Source of the DNA: Companilactobacillus heilongjiangensis
Lineage (GTDB): Bacteria > Bacillota > Bacilli > Lactobacillales > Lactobacillaceae
NCBI RefSeq assembly: GCF_000831645.3
Contig: NZ_CP012559.1
Location: forward strand, 806,001 to 870,000
DNA: 64,000 bases
Direction of reading: 5' to 3'
The translations under genes and the position numbers were made by a program. Shown in pieces: positions 27,184-36,068 of this stretch. The stretch's first letter is position 1; each line of letters begins with the position of its first letter. The notes below the pieces were generated by a model. The model was not told where the DNA came from, searched no databases, and was given only the letters and a program-made list of their open reading frames with translations.

Positions 27184-28092
27184 ATGACAGAGACGATTTT
27201 GAGGGTTAATAACATTTCTAAACATTATGGAAAACATCAAGTATTAGATAAGGTATCTTTAGAAATTGATAAAGGCATGATCTATGGATTGATTGGTGTA
27301 AATGGAGCAGGTAAGTCCACTTTAATGCGGATTATCATGGGTTTAACTTATTCTGATGGTGGCGAAATTGAATTATTTGGGGCTACTGATGCTAACGGAA
27401 TCCAACGCGCGCGAAGAAAAATTGGTCAATCCATTGAAACACCCGCACTTTATCCAGAATTAACAGCTCTCGATAATATGAAAGTTCAAGCGGCTAATGC
27501 TGGGGTTGGAAATAGTGATATTTCAAATTTGCTGGAATTAATGAATCTTCAAGATACAGGTCACAAGAAGGTTAAGAATTTCTCGTTAGGGATGCGTCAG
27601 AGATTATCAATTGCGGTCACTTTGGTCAGCAATCCAGAGTTTCTCATTTTAGATGAACCCACAAATGGATTGGATCCAGCGGGAATTATTGAGATAAGAG
27701 AAATTATTAAAAAGTTAGTGAATGAAAAAGGTTTAACAGTTTTAATATCCAGTCATATTTTAGGAGAGCTCTCACAAGTTGCCACTAATTATGGGATTTT
27801 ACATCATGGAAAAATTATTCAGGAGCTTTCCAAAACAGAGCTACTTCAAAAGAGCCAGCAATATATTTCTTTGCAGGTTGGTGAGGTTGAAAAAGCATTG
27901 ACGATTTTGGACAAGTTAAATATTGCAGAATACGAAGTTTCCGATGATGATGAGATCAGAATTTATTCTAATTTAGACCAAATTTCCAAGATTAATCGGA
28001 AATTGGTTTTGGAAAATATCGATGTTCTAGGAATCAGTATGGCTAATCAAAACCTTGAGGATTACTTCATGGACATAACGGGGGAAAAGTAA
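27184..28092 (+). CDS. ABC transporter ATPase (bacitracin/lantibiotic type)
   Basis: The roughly 302-residue ATPase has Walker A GVNGAGKST near residue 38, signature FSLGMRQRLSIA and Walker B FLILDEPTNGLDP, followed by a C-terminal extension of about 80 residues as in BcrA/CcmA-like subunits. It powers the permease whose ATG overlaps its stop codon (TAATG). ATG 27184 is chosen with GAGG 7 bases upstream; a GTG at 27166 adds six residues and has no ribosome site. With the two-component system downstream it looks like a peptide-antibiotic resistance or stress-sensing module. Confidence 0.9.
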   Translation: MTETILRVNNISKHYGKHQVLDKVSLEIDKGMIYGLIGVNGAGKSTLMRIIMGLTYSDGGEIELFGATDANGIQRARRKIGQSIETPALYPELTALDNMKVQAANAGVGNSDISNLLELMNLQDTGHKKVKNFSLGMRQRLSIAVTLVSNPEFLILDEPTNGLDPAGIIEIREIIKKLVNEKGLTVLISSHILGELSQVATNYGILHHGKIIQELSKTELLQKSQQYISLQVGEVEKALTILDKLNIAEYEVSDDDEIRIYSNLDQISKINRKLVLENIDVLGISMANQNLEDYFMDITGEK

Positions 28093-28871
28093 TGTTAAAT
28101 TTATTGGCAGCGGATAAAGTAAAATTATTTAAAAGTCGTAAAATGTGGATAATCTTATCCATAGTAGTGTTCTTACCAATTTTTCAACTATTGAATGCCA
28201 TTAGTAAGAACAGTTATCAAGGTCACTTGACGCCAAAAGAGGATATTGTCGTCAACGGAGCATCGGGTGTTTTGATGAATGTTAAGAGTAATCTGGTTAT
28301 CCTTCTGATATTCTGTGCGTTTATTAGTTTTTATATCGGAGAAGAATTTCAAAATGGAACGATTAGAAATGCATTGTCGCTTGGTATCAGCCGTGGAAAA
28401 TATTATTTGTTAAAGTTATTAGTAGCTTTTGGTTTAACTTTAATTTCGACTGTTATAATTACAGCAATGAGTGTTAGCGGATACGGTATGGTTTTTGGAT
28501 TCGGAAATATCGCTGGCATCACCAACTATGGTAATTATTTTTTGATGTTATCGTTGACGATTTTTCTATTGATTTTTTCAGTTGTATCAACCTATGTAGC
28601 GATTGGTTTCATGATTCGTACGATAGGTGCAAGCGTTATTTGGACATTTGTTTTTACAATTTCAATGGGATTTATTCCAGCGGTTTTTATGAAATTCAAA
28701 TCATTGGCAGACGTAACATGGTGGTTTACGGAAAGCTATTTGTTTTATAAGAACTTCGCCTTGCCATCAGTGATAAATGAATTTTCCAAGATGATTTTTA
28801 TTAGCGTTATAACGATTATGATTTCAACAATTATTGGTATTTGGAGTTTTTACAAAGCTGATATTAAGTAG
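28092..28871 (+). CDS. ABC-2 type membrane permease
   Basis: The 259-residue protein has six hydrophobic helices and no ATPase motif. The N-terminal ADKVKLFKSRKMWIIL and the GEEFQNGTIRNALSLGISRGKYY segment are typical of ABC-2 permeases of the bacitracin/lantibiotic exporter group. It overlaps the ATPase gene by one base and ends 8 bp before the response regulator gene. Substrate unknown. Confidence 0.88.
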   Translation: MLNLLAADKVKLFKSRKMWIILSIVVFLPIFQLLNAISKNSYQGHLTPKEDIVVNGASGVLMNVKSNLVILLIFCAFISFYIGEEFQNGTIRNALSLGISRGKYYLLKLLVAFGLTLISTVIITAMSVSGYGMVFGFGNIAGITNYGNYFLMLSLTIFLLIFSVVSTYVAIGFMIRTIGASVIWTFVFTISMGFIPAVFMKFKSLADVTWWFTESYLFYKNFALPSVINEFSKMIFISVITIMISTIIGIWSFYKADIK

Positions 28872-28879
28872 AGGATAAA

Positions 28880-29578
28880 ATGGCAAATATATTGGTTATA
28901 GAGGATGATATGGCGGTCCATTCGCTAATTAAGGAAACACTGGAATTGCATGATTTCAGTGTTTTTGATGCATATTCTGGTACTGAAGGGCTGTTAATTT
29001 TTAAACAGAATCAGATTGATTTGATTCTGTTGGATTTGATGTTGCCAGGGATGTCAGGTGAAGAATTGATCAGAGAAATCAGAAGCCATTCGACCGTACC
29101 AGTCATTGCCGTGTCTGCGAAAGTCGATCAAGATACCAAGTTAGATTTACTGACTCACGGGGCTGATGACTATATAACTAAACCGTTTGATTTGAAAGAA
29201 TTACTTGCTAGAGTGGAAATCCAACTACGTCATAGCGTTGCCACAACGCCGTTACAAGACAATAGAATACATTATCAAACGGTTGATTTAGACACGGATA
29301 CAAGAGAAGTTACCGTTTCGGGCAGAGATATTCATCTTACTTCGCATGAATTCAGTATCTTAGAATTATTGTTGCGTAATCCCAAGAAGGTTTTTAGCCG
29401 TTCTAATCTATATGAAAGTGTCTGGCATGAACCATACCTAGACAATGATAAAACGGTCAGTGTGCATGTTAGTAATTTACGTTCAAAGTTGAATCAATTT
29501 GGAGCTCATTACATTGAAACTGTTTGGGGAATTGGTTTCAAATTGGAGGGAGAGTCCAACGTTGATGGTGATATTTAA
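28880..29578 (+). CDS. OmpR-family response regulator
   Basis: Residues 1-115 form a receiver domain with D9/D10, phospho-acceptor D52 in LILLDLMLPGMSG and the TKPFD lysine; residues 130-226 form a winged-helix DNA-binding domain ending YIETVWGIGFKLEG. The ribosome site is GAGG. The gene overlaps the kinase gene by 14 bp and follows the ABC exporter, so it probably regulates that exporter. Confidence 0.92.
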   Translation: MANILVIEDDMAVHSLIKETLELHDFSVFDAYSGTEGLLIFKQNQIDLILLDLMLPGMSGEELIREIRSHSTVPVIAVSAKVDQDTKLDLLTHGADDYITKPFDLKELLARVEIQLRHSVATTPLQDNRIHYQTVDLDTDTREVTVSGRDIHLTSHEFSILELLLRNPKKVFSRSNLYESVWHEPYLDNDKTVSVHVSNLRSKLNQFGAHYIETVWGIGFKLEGESNVDGDI

Positions 29579-30464
29579 CGTCCTTTTATTACTTTTGTGT
29601 GGTTTGATACTATATGTGTTTTTTTTGAAACGACAAATTAAACTCTTGGCAAAACAAGTTAATACTATGTCGGCTGACTCAAAAAAAGGCAGTCGCTTTT
29701 TTGTTGATTTTAGAGAAAAGAATCTGATTGCATTAGTTGATGAACTTAATCAAATGGTGAATACTTATGAGTCAGAGAAGGTACAAGTTAAGCAAGCTGA
29801 GGAGAATCTACAGCTTTCAATAACTGGTTTATCACATGATTTACGAACCCCATTGACGGCAATCGACGGTTATGTGCAGTTGCTTAAGTTAACCGATGAT
29901 CCACTCAAGAAAAAACAATATTTAGATGTTATAGAATTATCTGTTTCCAAGTTGCTTGAGATGACTAATCAGTTTTATGATTTGACTAGAATAGATCTCA
30001 ATCAAAAGGGCTTTGATTTAGTTAAATTATCGCTGAATGATACTATTCAGGATAACTTTTTGAATTTTTTTGACAGTTTTGAAAAATCAGGTTTAACAAT
30101 TAAATTTCCTGAGAATGGTGAATCCATTCATGTTTTGGCGGACAAAGTACTTTTGAATCGTGTTATTCAAAATATAATTCAAAATATTTTACGTTATGCT
30201 CGGGGGAAAGTTGAAATTGAATATGCTAAACAAAGTAATTTTGGCGTTGTAACGTTTATCAATGATATTAAGCCTGGTAGCAAGATATCGATTGAAAAGG
30301 TCTTTGATCGCTTTTATACTGAATCTAAGACACGTACAAATACCGAATCAAGCGGATTGGGATTATATATTTCGAAGCGCTTAATCGAGAATATGAATGG
30401 CAATATGGACGCCAAGCTCGTTCAACAGCAGTTTTCGATTGAGATTAAATTGCCATTTATTTAA
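29565..30464 (+). CDS. Sensor histidine kinase with short N-terminal membrane anchor
   Basis: The 299-residue kinase has one hydrophobic segment at residues 1-20, then a linker, a HisKA domain with GLSHDLRTPLTAI (His91) and a HATPase domain with NIIQNILRYA and SGLGLYISKRLI. Lacking an extracellular sensor, it resembles intramembrane-sensing kinases that work with ABC exporters of antimicrobial peptides. I chose ATG 29565, since the reading frame upstream is out of frame inside the regulator gene and begins mid-helix; GGAGGGAG lies 15-20 bases upstream. Confidence 0.88.
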   Translation: MVIFNVLLLLLCGLILYVFFLKRQIKLLAKQVNTMSADSKKGSRFFVDFREKNLIALVDELNQMVNTYESEKVQVKQAEENLQLSITGLSHDLRTPLTAIDGYVQLLKLTDDPLKKKQYLDVIELSVSKLLEMTNQFYDLTRIDLNQKGFDLVKLSLNDTIQDNFLNFFDSFEKSGLTIKFPENGESIHVLADKVLLNRVIQNIIQNILRYARGKVEIEYAKQSNFGVVTFINDIKPGSKISIEKVFDRFYTESKTRTNTESSGLGLYISKRLIENMNGNMDAKLVQQQFSIEIKLPFI

Positions 30465-30474
30465 GGGAGAAAAG

Positions 30475-31263
30475 ATGATATTAGTCAAATGGTTGACCAG
30501 ATCAACAAACGATGCCAGTAGATTTGTAAAAATAGTGTATGTTCTCTATCGTTTGATTGCTTTAATAATGTTAGGTAGTCAAATCTGGATGCAACAGGGT
30601 AACAGAGTCATGATTGTTTTACTGACACTAGTTTTATTTGAGATTCCCGCTATTATTGAAAATAAATTTAAAATCATGATTCCTGATATTTTGGAAATTG
30701 TTATCATCTCGTTCATCTTTAGCTCAACCATTTTGGGAGAACTAAGTGACTTTTATGGATACTTGCCGTTTTGGGACACCGGGTTGCATACGTTGAATGG
30801 ATTTTTAGCTGCCGGAGTCGGTTTTTCGTCAATTTATTTGTTGAATGAAGGTATGACTTCAATTAAATTAACACCAATTTTTATCGCGATAACATCGTTT
30901 TGTTTCTCAATGACGATCGGAGTTATGTGGGAGTTTGGCGAGTTTACAGCCGATCAGTGGTTGAATACCGATATGCAAAAGGATCGAATTGTTCAAAAAG
31001 TTAATAGCGTTGAGCTGTCAGATAAACCCAATACAGTTGGGCACGTTAAAAATATTGATCATACAACAATTCATACCAAGGATAATAAAAATATTGTGGT
31101 AAAAGGCGGTTATCTAGATATCGGTTTAATTGATACGATGAAAGATTTATTCGTTAATCTAATTGGTGCGATATTCTTCAGTATTTTTGGATATTATTAT
31201 TCAGCAAGTCATAGTCGAAAGTATAAGTTCATCCGTAATTTCATGGTTTATAAAGGAAAATAG
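30475..31263 (+). CDS. Polytopic membrane protein (YjdF/DUF2238-like)
   Basis: The 262-residue protein has about six hydrophobic helices, with WDTGLHTLNGFLAAGVGFS near residue 100 and TIGVMWEFGEF plus LIDTMKDLFVNLIGA later. Acidic and His residues inside helices (DTxxH, WEFxE, DTxxD) are shared by the DUF2238/YjdF group; the function of that group is unknown. GGGAG stands 6 bases before ATG 30475. It closes the operon with the ABC exporter and two-component system, so a role in envelope stress is conceivable. Confidence 0.7.
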   Translation: MILVKWLTRSTNDASRFVKIVYVLYRLIALIMLGSQIWMQQGNRVMIVLLTLVLFEIPAIIENKFKIMIPDILEIVIISFIFSSTILGELSDFYGYLPFWDTGLHTLNGFLAAGVGFSSIYLLNEGMTSIKLTPIFIAITSFCFSMTIGVMWEFGEFTADQWLNTDMQKDRIVQKVNSVELSDKPNTVGHVKNIDHTTIHTKDNKNIVVKGGYLDIGLIDTMKDLFVNLIGAIFFSIFGYYYSASHSRKYKFIRNFMVYKGK

Positions 31264-31268
31264 TATAC

Positions 31269-31314
31269 AAAAACTCCGTAGCAGTCAGAGATGATTACTA
31301 CGGAGTTTATTTTT
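31269..31314 (+). terminator. Terminator of the ABC/two-component operon
   Basis: AAACTCCGTAG pairs with CTACGGAGTTT and is followed by a T-rich tract. A palindromic element starts 27 bp later. Confidence 0.85.
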
Positions 31315-31340
31315 ATTCTAGTCAAGTCAGAAAATAGATT

Positions 31341-31522
31341 TAGTCGGAAGTGATGAGAATATTTACCAGCTGTGGTAGTGGCGTTACGGCTTTAGCCGTT
31401 ACACCACCGGGCGAGTTTGGAGACTTGCGTTTTTTGCAAGGCTTCAAATCGAGGTTCGAGACCGTACTTTGGCTCGGACCGGTCCGCATAGCAGGTGAAT
31501 ATTCTCATCACTGGAGACGGCT
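31341..31522 (-). repeat. Interspersed palindromic element, copy 9 (subtype A, reverse)
   Basis: Outer arms AGTGATGAGAATATT and AATATTCTCATCACT pair perfectly. Inner stem 2 (AGACTTGC..GCAAGGCT) and stem 3 (CGGCTTTAGCCG) are both intact. It lies 1 bp from the end of the converging DUF4430 gene. Confidence 0.9.
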
Positions 31523-31523
31523 A

Positions 31524-31904
31524 CTAACCGTTATATTTAGAAAGCTTAAATTCAACGTGATCCTTGTTCTTTAATTTCTTCTTGTCAGCAGAAACATTAA
31601 CTTGTTTGCCGTTAACAGTAAAAGTCCAGTAAATTTTTTTCTTGTTATTTTGTTTGTGGTCGTCGATTTTTGAAATAAAGCCGCCTTTGTCAGATACTTT
31701 CCAGCCCTTTTTCAAACCGTCAGTAACAGTGGCACCTTTTTTGATTTTGATAGTTTTCTTGGCAATTTGTTTCTTGTTCTTTTTCAAAGTGTAAGTAACT
31801 TTGATATTCTTAGTCTTGCTAGCTTGGACAGTTGTTGCGGTAGCTGGAGCGAATACTCCTAACAACATCAATAAAGCAGCTAAAAATGCAGCAAATTTTT
31901 TCAT
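31524..31904 (-). CDS. Secreted DUF4430 (transcobalamin-like C-terminal domain) protein
   Basis: The 126-residue protein has a signal peptide (MKKF, a hydrophobic stretch, probable cleavage after VQA) and a mature part of about 98 residues fitting DUF4430, also named the transcobalamin-like C-terminal domain, with VTDGLKKGW and WTFTVNGKQVNVSADK. It is very rich in Lys and carries no lipobox or LPXTG, so it may stay on the wall by charge. It is divergent from an ECF importer operon; with the cobalamin adenosyltransferase nearby, a role in catching vitamin B12 outside the cell is a good hypothesis. AGGAGGAG precedes the ATG; TATAAT lies at 31938-31943. Confidence 0.8.
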   Translation of the reverse strand: MKKFAAFLAALLMLLGVFAPATATTVQASKTKNIKVTYTLKKNKKQIAKKTIKIKKGATVTDGLKKGWKVSDKGGFISKIDDHKQNNKKKIYWTFTVNGKQVNVSADKKKLKNKDHVEFKLSKYNG

Positions 31905-32072
31905 TGTTCTCCTCCTAATATGTATACAACGATTTTCATTATAGCAAATTTTTAATATCTTTTAATTCTTGACTTTTGCATTCTATTTGAAACAAATAAA
32001 ATTTACGAAATATTTCGGATTTTACTTTCAGTAAGTTAGAATAAGAATATTGACTGTTAAGGAGGCGGCGTA

Positions 32073-33002
32073 TTGAATAAATTGATTGTGAATTTCCAAA
32101 AGAATTGCAACAGTATTACGATGTTTGCATATTTACTCAATGTTATCTTGATTACGCTGCTGTACAACAATCCAATCGTGCTGGTTGGGATATGTGTATC
32201 CTTAATTGCTATGGTTGTTTTGACACGACCAGAAAAAGTTAAATCATATTTAAAATTTGCCGGAATTATATTTTTTATTACGGTATTATTCAATTTAATT
32301 TTGAATCAGCGTGGATCGAATTTACTGTTCGAGATTCCTTTTTTGAAAGTTACTACAGAATCGTTAATGAACGCGGTAGTTTTGGGTATTTCATTCGTGA
32401 ATCTGTTGTGGGCGTTTTACTTGTACGATTCACTGATTCGAATTAAAACAGTCTTTGAATTATTAGCTAATCTGTTTAAAAGTATCGCTATTATTTTTAT
32501 CTTAACGGTGAAGTTCATTCCTGAAATTATTCAAATTTATACGGAAACTAAGACGGTTAGCCGATTTCGAACCCAACATCAAAGTAATGAACAAGGACTG
32601 TTGAAAAGAATCAAGCGAACAGTTGGCTTAAATGAGATTGTTTTGAACAAGGCGATTGCAAGCTTTATGAATGTTTCTGACACCTTGATTTTAAAGGGTT
32701 ATGAACAGCGCCGTCGTAACTTGGGATATGTAGAATTTAAACGTTTTGATGTAATTATTTTAATTTTAGGATTACTTTCCGTAATATTTAATATAAGCAT
32801 GTCAGTCCAACACTTGGGAAAAATCAATTTTGGTTCAGCCAATTTAAAAGTCTCGACAGATGGTGTTGCCTTAATTTTAGTTATCAATTGTTTATTTATT
32901 TTATTACCATTCTTGACAGGAGGAGTGAATTATTTATGGTGGAAATTTTACGGTTCGAAGACTACAGTTTCCGATACAATAACAGCCAAAAATTATCGTT
33001 AA
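32073..33002 (+). CDS. ECF transporter transmembrane subunit (EcfT-like)
   Basis: The 309-residue protein has five or six helices and a cytoplasmic coupling region with FRTQHQ and ILKGYEQRRR, close to the charged coupling-helix motifs that dock on the EcfA ATPases. The TTG start at 32073 follows GGAGG by 7 bases. The downstream ATPase gene overlaps its end by 67 bp. This is a dedicated T subunit encoded with its own A and S subunits, a group I arrangement. Confidence 0.85.
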   Translation: MNKLIVNFQKNCNSITMFAYLLNVILITLLYNNPIVLVGICVSLIAMVVLTRPEKVKSYLKFAGIIFFITVLFNLILNQRGSNLLFEIPFLKVTTESLMNAVVLGISFVNLLWAFYLYDSLIRIKTVFELLANLFKSIAIIFILTVKFIPEIIQIYTETKTVSRFRTQHQSNEQGLLKRIKRTVGLNEIVLNKAIASFMNVSDTLILKGYEQRRRNLGYVEFKRFDVIILILGLLSVIFNISMSVQHLGKINFGSANLKVSTDGVALILVINCLFILLPFLTGGVNYLWWKFYGSKTTVSDTITAKNYR

Positions 33003-34519
33003 AACATCTTAATTTTTCACTTCAAAAAGGTGATTTTGTTACCTTAATTGGAGCTACTGGTAGTGGTAAAAGTACATTTTTGAAACAAATGTTACCGGAG
33101 TTGGCCTCGGGAAAAGTCATTAGTGGGAAGATAACTAAGCAAACCAAAGATTTTGCTTATGTTTCTCAATTTGTCGACAATCAAATGATTATGGAGACAC
33201 CACGAGATGAACTGAAATTTGTTTTGGATAATCAAGGTTGTACGACTAATGAAATTCAGTTACGGATTACTGAAATAGCAAGTTTTTTAGGTATTGTTGA
33301 CTTGTTAGATCAGAATGTCAATCAACTGTCTGGTGGTCAAAAACAACTTGTTAATCTGGCCAGTGCTTTGATTTTAAAACCCGAAGTTTTATTGTTGGAT
33401 GAACCAACGGCACAGTTGGATCCAATTGCCGCCGAAAAATTATTGCAGATGGTTCACAAGGTCAATGTTGAATTTAATATGACAATTATTTTAGTCGAAC
33501 ATGAATTGGAACAAGCAGTCAAATTTTCCAAGCGCTTAGTGGTGATGGAAGATGGCAATATGTTACTTGATCAACCGATTGAACAAGTTTTAAAAACAAT
33601 TTTTCAAAATGACAATTATCGAAACTTTTTGACGCAAGTGGATCGTCTAGCATTGGAGTTGAACTTGGATACTTCAGTGCCACTTGATAATCAGACTTTA
33701 AATAGGGCGATTAGGTCCAAGCAGCAGCAACTAAAGTGCCGTGATAGAGGACAAATTGTTTGGGTTGATAAGCCAATGATAACGGCTGATAAAGTCAGTT
33801 TTAGGTTTAATTTTAATGGCCGACAAATTATCGACAATGTTAGTCTGAGTTTGTTTCAAGGTCAGTCATACTGTATCGTTGGACCAAATGGTATGGGGAA
33901 AACCACGTTATTGAAGGTTTTAACGAAACAATTGAAACCACAGTCAGGCAAATTACGTTATCGACGTAAAAAATATGATGATAGTTTGTATGAAAATATT
34001 TTTGTTTTGCCACAGAACCCATCATCATTGTTTATGAAAGATACCGTTCAAGACGAGTTGAATTATCAGATTGAACAGAGTAAAAGCAATAAAACTATCA
34101 ATGATATTTTGGATAAGTTCTCTTTGAATGGTCTGGAGAAACAAAGTCCTTATGATTTGAGTGGTGGACAGCAAGAGTTCTTAGCGCTTGCATTGGGCTT
34201 TATTAAAAGACCAGAAGTGTTGCTATTGGATGAGCCAACCAAGGGATTAGATCCTAATAAACGCATAGAGTTGGGCAGTTTATTACATGAGTTCCAAAGA
34301 GGTGGCGGAACTATTTTGGTTAACAGTCACGATTTACTCTTTGCGGCGAGTTACTTTAATCATATTGCGATGATGTTTGATGGAAAATTGAGTGAATTTT
34401 CTGATCCAGTAAAGTTTTTCAGTGATAAGTTTTTTTATACAACCGAAATAAATAAAGCTTTGCGGGATATTTTTCCACAGGCTTTGACATGGAAGGATAT
34501 CTTAAATCTTGAATCGTAA
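32936..34519 (+). CDS. ECF transporter ATPase, two ABC domains fused
   Basis: The roughly 527-residue protein contains two complete ATPase domains: Walker A GATGSGKST near residue 37 with LSGGQKQLV and LLLDEPTAQLDP, and Walker A GPNGMGKTT near 317 with LSGGQQEFLA and LLLDEPTKGLDP. It thus replaces the separate EcfA1 and EcfA2. ATG 32936 is preceded by GGAGGAG about 12 bases away. The S-subunit gene begins 11 bp before its stop codon, so the three subunits are translated in close coupling. Confidence 0.9.
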   Translation: MVEILRFEDYSFRYNNSQKLSLKHLNFSLQKGDFVTLIGATGSGKSTFLKQMLPELASGKVISGKITKQTKDFAYVSQFVDNQMIMETPRDELKFVLDNQGCTTNEIQLRITEIASFLGIVDLLDQNVNQLSGGQKQLVNLASALILKPEVLLLDEPTAQLDPIAAEKLLQMVHKVNVEFNMTIILVEHELEQAVKFSKRLVVMEDGNMLLDQPIEQVLKTIFQNDNYRNFLTQVDRLALELNLDTSVPLDNQTLNRAIRSKQQQLKCRDRGQIVWVDKPMITADKVSFRFNFNGRQIIDNVSLSLFQGQSYCIVGPNGMGKTTLLKVLTKQLKPQSGKLRYRRKKYDDSLYENIFVLPQNPSSLFMKDTVQDELNYQIEQSKSNKTINDILDKFSLNGLEKQSPYDLSGGQQEFLALALGFIKRPEVLLLDEPTKGLDPNKRIELGSLLHEFQRGGGTILVNSHDLLFAASYFNHIAMMFDGKLSEFSDPVKFFSDKFFYTTEINKALRDIFPQALTWKDILNLES

Positions 34520-35180
34520 ATCAATCTCATTGTTAACCTTGGCAGTTGCTGTTTTATTATTGATGGTAATTTTTGCCAGTAAAAACTATTTGTTATTCTC
34601 ATTTGGATTTTTAATTGTGACTTTAGGTATCTACTTCTGGCGTTTCGAAAAAGCGTATCACAATTCACGTGAAGTAGTCTTTATCGCAATTATTTGTGCA
34701 TTAGCTGTTGTTGGGCGAATTATTTTTGCGGCGTTGCCAGCGGTTAAACCAGAATTATTTATCTTGATAATGGGTGCCATCGTTAGTGGACCTGAAACAG
34801 GTTTTTTGATGGGAACAATTATTGCCCTGACTTCAAACATGTACTTCGGACAGGGAGTTTGGACGCCTTGGCAGATGTTTGGCCTTGGGGTTATCGGTTT
34901 GATTTCCGGATTAATGATGAATAAAAATGTTCCAACGTGGCTATTAGTTGTCTGGGGTTTTGCCAGTGGCTTTTTACTTGGTTGGATCATGGATATCTAC
35001 TATATTATTGGTTTTGTTAACCCGATAACTGTTAAGAGTATTGTCGCATCAGTTGTTGCCAGCTTTTACTTTGACTTTGTCCATGCATTATTTACTGGCG
35101 TATTGTTATTAGTCGTTGGTAAACGTTGGATTAAATTGTTCAATAATTATAAGAAAAAGTACGATTTATTTAGGCAGTAA
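34509..35180 (+). CDS. ECF transporter substrate-binding S subunit (CbrT-like, probably cobalamin)
   Basis: The 223-residue membrane protein has about six to seven helices with AVVGRIIFAALPAVKPELFILIM and the GPETGFLMG segment typical of ECF S components. Its layout resembles the vitamin B12-specific CbrT of lactobacilli. The neighbourhood supports this: a secreted transcobalamin-like domain protein upstream and a cob(I)alamin adenosyltransferase downstream. The TTG start overlaps the ATPase gene; AAGGA lies 11 bases upstream. Substrate assignment is inference. Confidence 0.75.
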   Translation: MNRKSISLLTLAVAVLLLMVIFASKNYLLFSFGFLIVTLGIYFWRFEKAYHNSREVVFIAIICALAVVGRIIFAALPAVKPELFILIMGAIVSGPETGFLMGTIIALTSNMYFGQGVWTPWQMFGLGVIGLISGLMMNKNVPTWLLVVWGFASGFLLGWIMDIYYIIGFVNPITVKSIVASVVASFYFDFVHALFTGVLLLVVGKRWIKLFNNYKKKYDLFRQ

Positions 35181-35212
35181 AAAAGAACATCCTCAAATGG
35201 GGATGTTCTTTT
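35181..35212. terminator. Bidirectional terminator between the ECF operon and glpF
   Basis: AAAAGAACATCC pairs with GGATGTTCTTTT directly after the S-subunit stop codon; both strands end in T-runs. Confidence 0.85.
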
Positions 35213-35217
35213 GGTTT

Positions 35218-35937
35218 TTAAGGAATTAATAAGTAAGCAAATGCGGCAACGGCACCACCAGCTAGAGGTCCAAGAACTGGAACCCAACTGTATGACCAGT
35301 CTGATTTGCCTTTGTTTGCGATTGGTAAGATTTGATGAGCAATTCTTGGTCCCAAATCTCTGGCCGGGTTGATGGCGTAACCAGTTGTCCCACCAAGTGA
35401 GAAACCGATTGCTGTAATCAATAATCCGACAACAATTGGATTTAATCCTTGGGTGAATTTACCGCGTGTAAATGCTAATAAGGCAAATACTAAGACGAAT
35501 GTACCAATAAATTCACTTAAAAAGTTAAAGAAGTAATTTCTAATAGCAGGTCCGGTGGCGAAAACTCCTAGAATTGCAGCTGGATCGTCAGTTTCCTGCC
35601 AATGTGGGTAGTAATTGAGCCAAACGATTGCAGCACCGACAATGGCACCCAATGTTTGAGCAATGATATAAGGGATGACTGATGACCAAGGAAATACTCC
35701 GGCAATTGCCATACCTAAAGTTACAGCTGGATTTAAATGAGCGGGACTTAAGAATGCTGAACAATAAATACCTAAAGTAACGGCTAATCCCCAACCTAGG
35801 GCGATGGCAATCCAACCAGCACCTTCGGCCTTTGATTTCTTTAAACTAACGGCGGCAACAACACCATCACCTAGTAAAATTAAAACTAGGGTACCGATGA
35901 ACTCACCGACTAATTGTAATGTTAAACTATCTTGCAT
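35218..35937 (-). CDS. glpF: Glycerol uptake facilitator (aquaglyceroporin)
   Basis: The 239-residue channel has six helices and both NPA boxes: LNPAVT near residue 68 and INPARD near 190. The Asp after NPAR marks the glycerol-conducting subgroup rather than strict water channels; related lactobacillus proteins also pass lactic acid or dihydroxyacetone. GGAGG precedes the ATG. The cre site over its start of transcription matches that of dhaKLM, suggesting a shared glycerol/dihydroxyacetone program. Confidence 0.9.
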   Translation of the reverse strand: MQDSLTLQLVGEFIGTLVLILLGDGVVAAVSLKKSKAEGAGWIAIALGWGLAVTLGIYCSAFLSPAHLNPAVTLGMAIAGVFPWSSVIPYIIAQTLGAIVGAAIVWLNYYPHWQETDDPAAILGVFATGPAIRNYFFNFLSEFIGTFVLVFALLAFTRGKFTQGLNPIVVGLLITAIGFSLGGTTGYAINPARDLGPRIAHQILPIANKGKSDWSYSWVPVLGPLAGGAVAAFAYLLIP

Positions 35938-35960
35938 AGGCTTTCCTCCATAAGTTCACA

Positions 35961-35987
35961 TGACTACGCTTACATGCTATTATTATA
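35961..35987 (-). promoter_or_regulatory. glpF -10 box and cre site
   Basis: Minus strand: TATAAT (35982-35987), then TGTAAGCGTAGTCA (35961-35974), 13 of 14 matches to the CcpA consensus, placed on the expected transcription start. Confidence 0.65.
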
Positions 35988-36068
35988 CATAGCTGTCGGC
36001 AATAACACCATGAATTTACGTTGTGAAAGTGTATTTTAAGTAGACAGATTGTATGAGGAGTATTAAAA

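Noticed and set aside
31905-32072. Cobalamin riboswitch before the ECF operon
   Set aside because: No B12-box or long leader is present in this 168-bp gap, nor between glpF and the adenosyltransferase gene.
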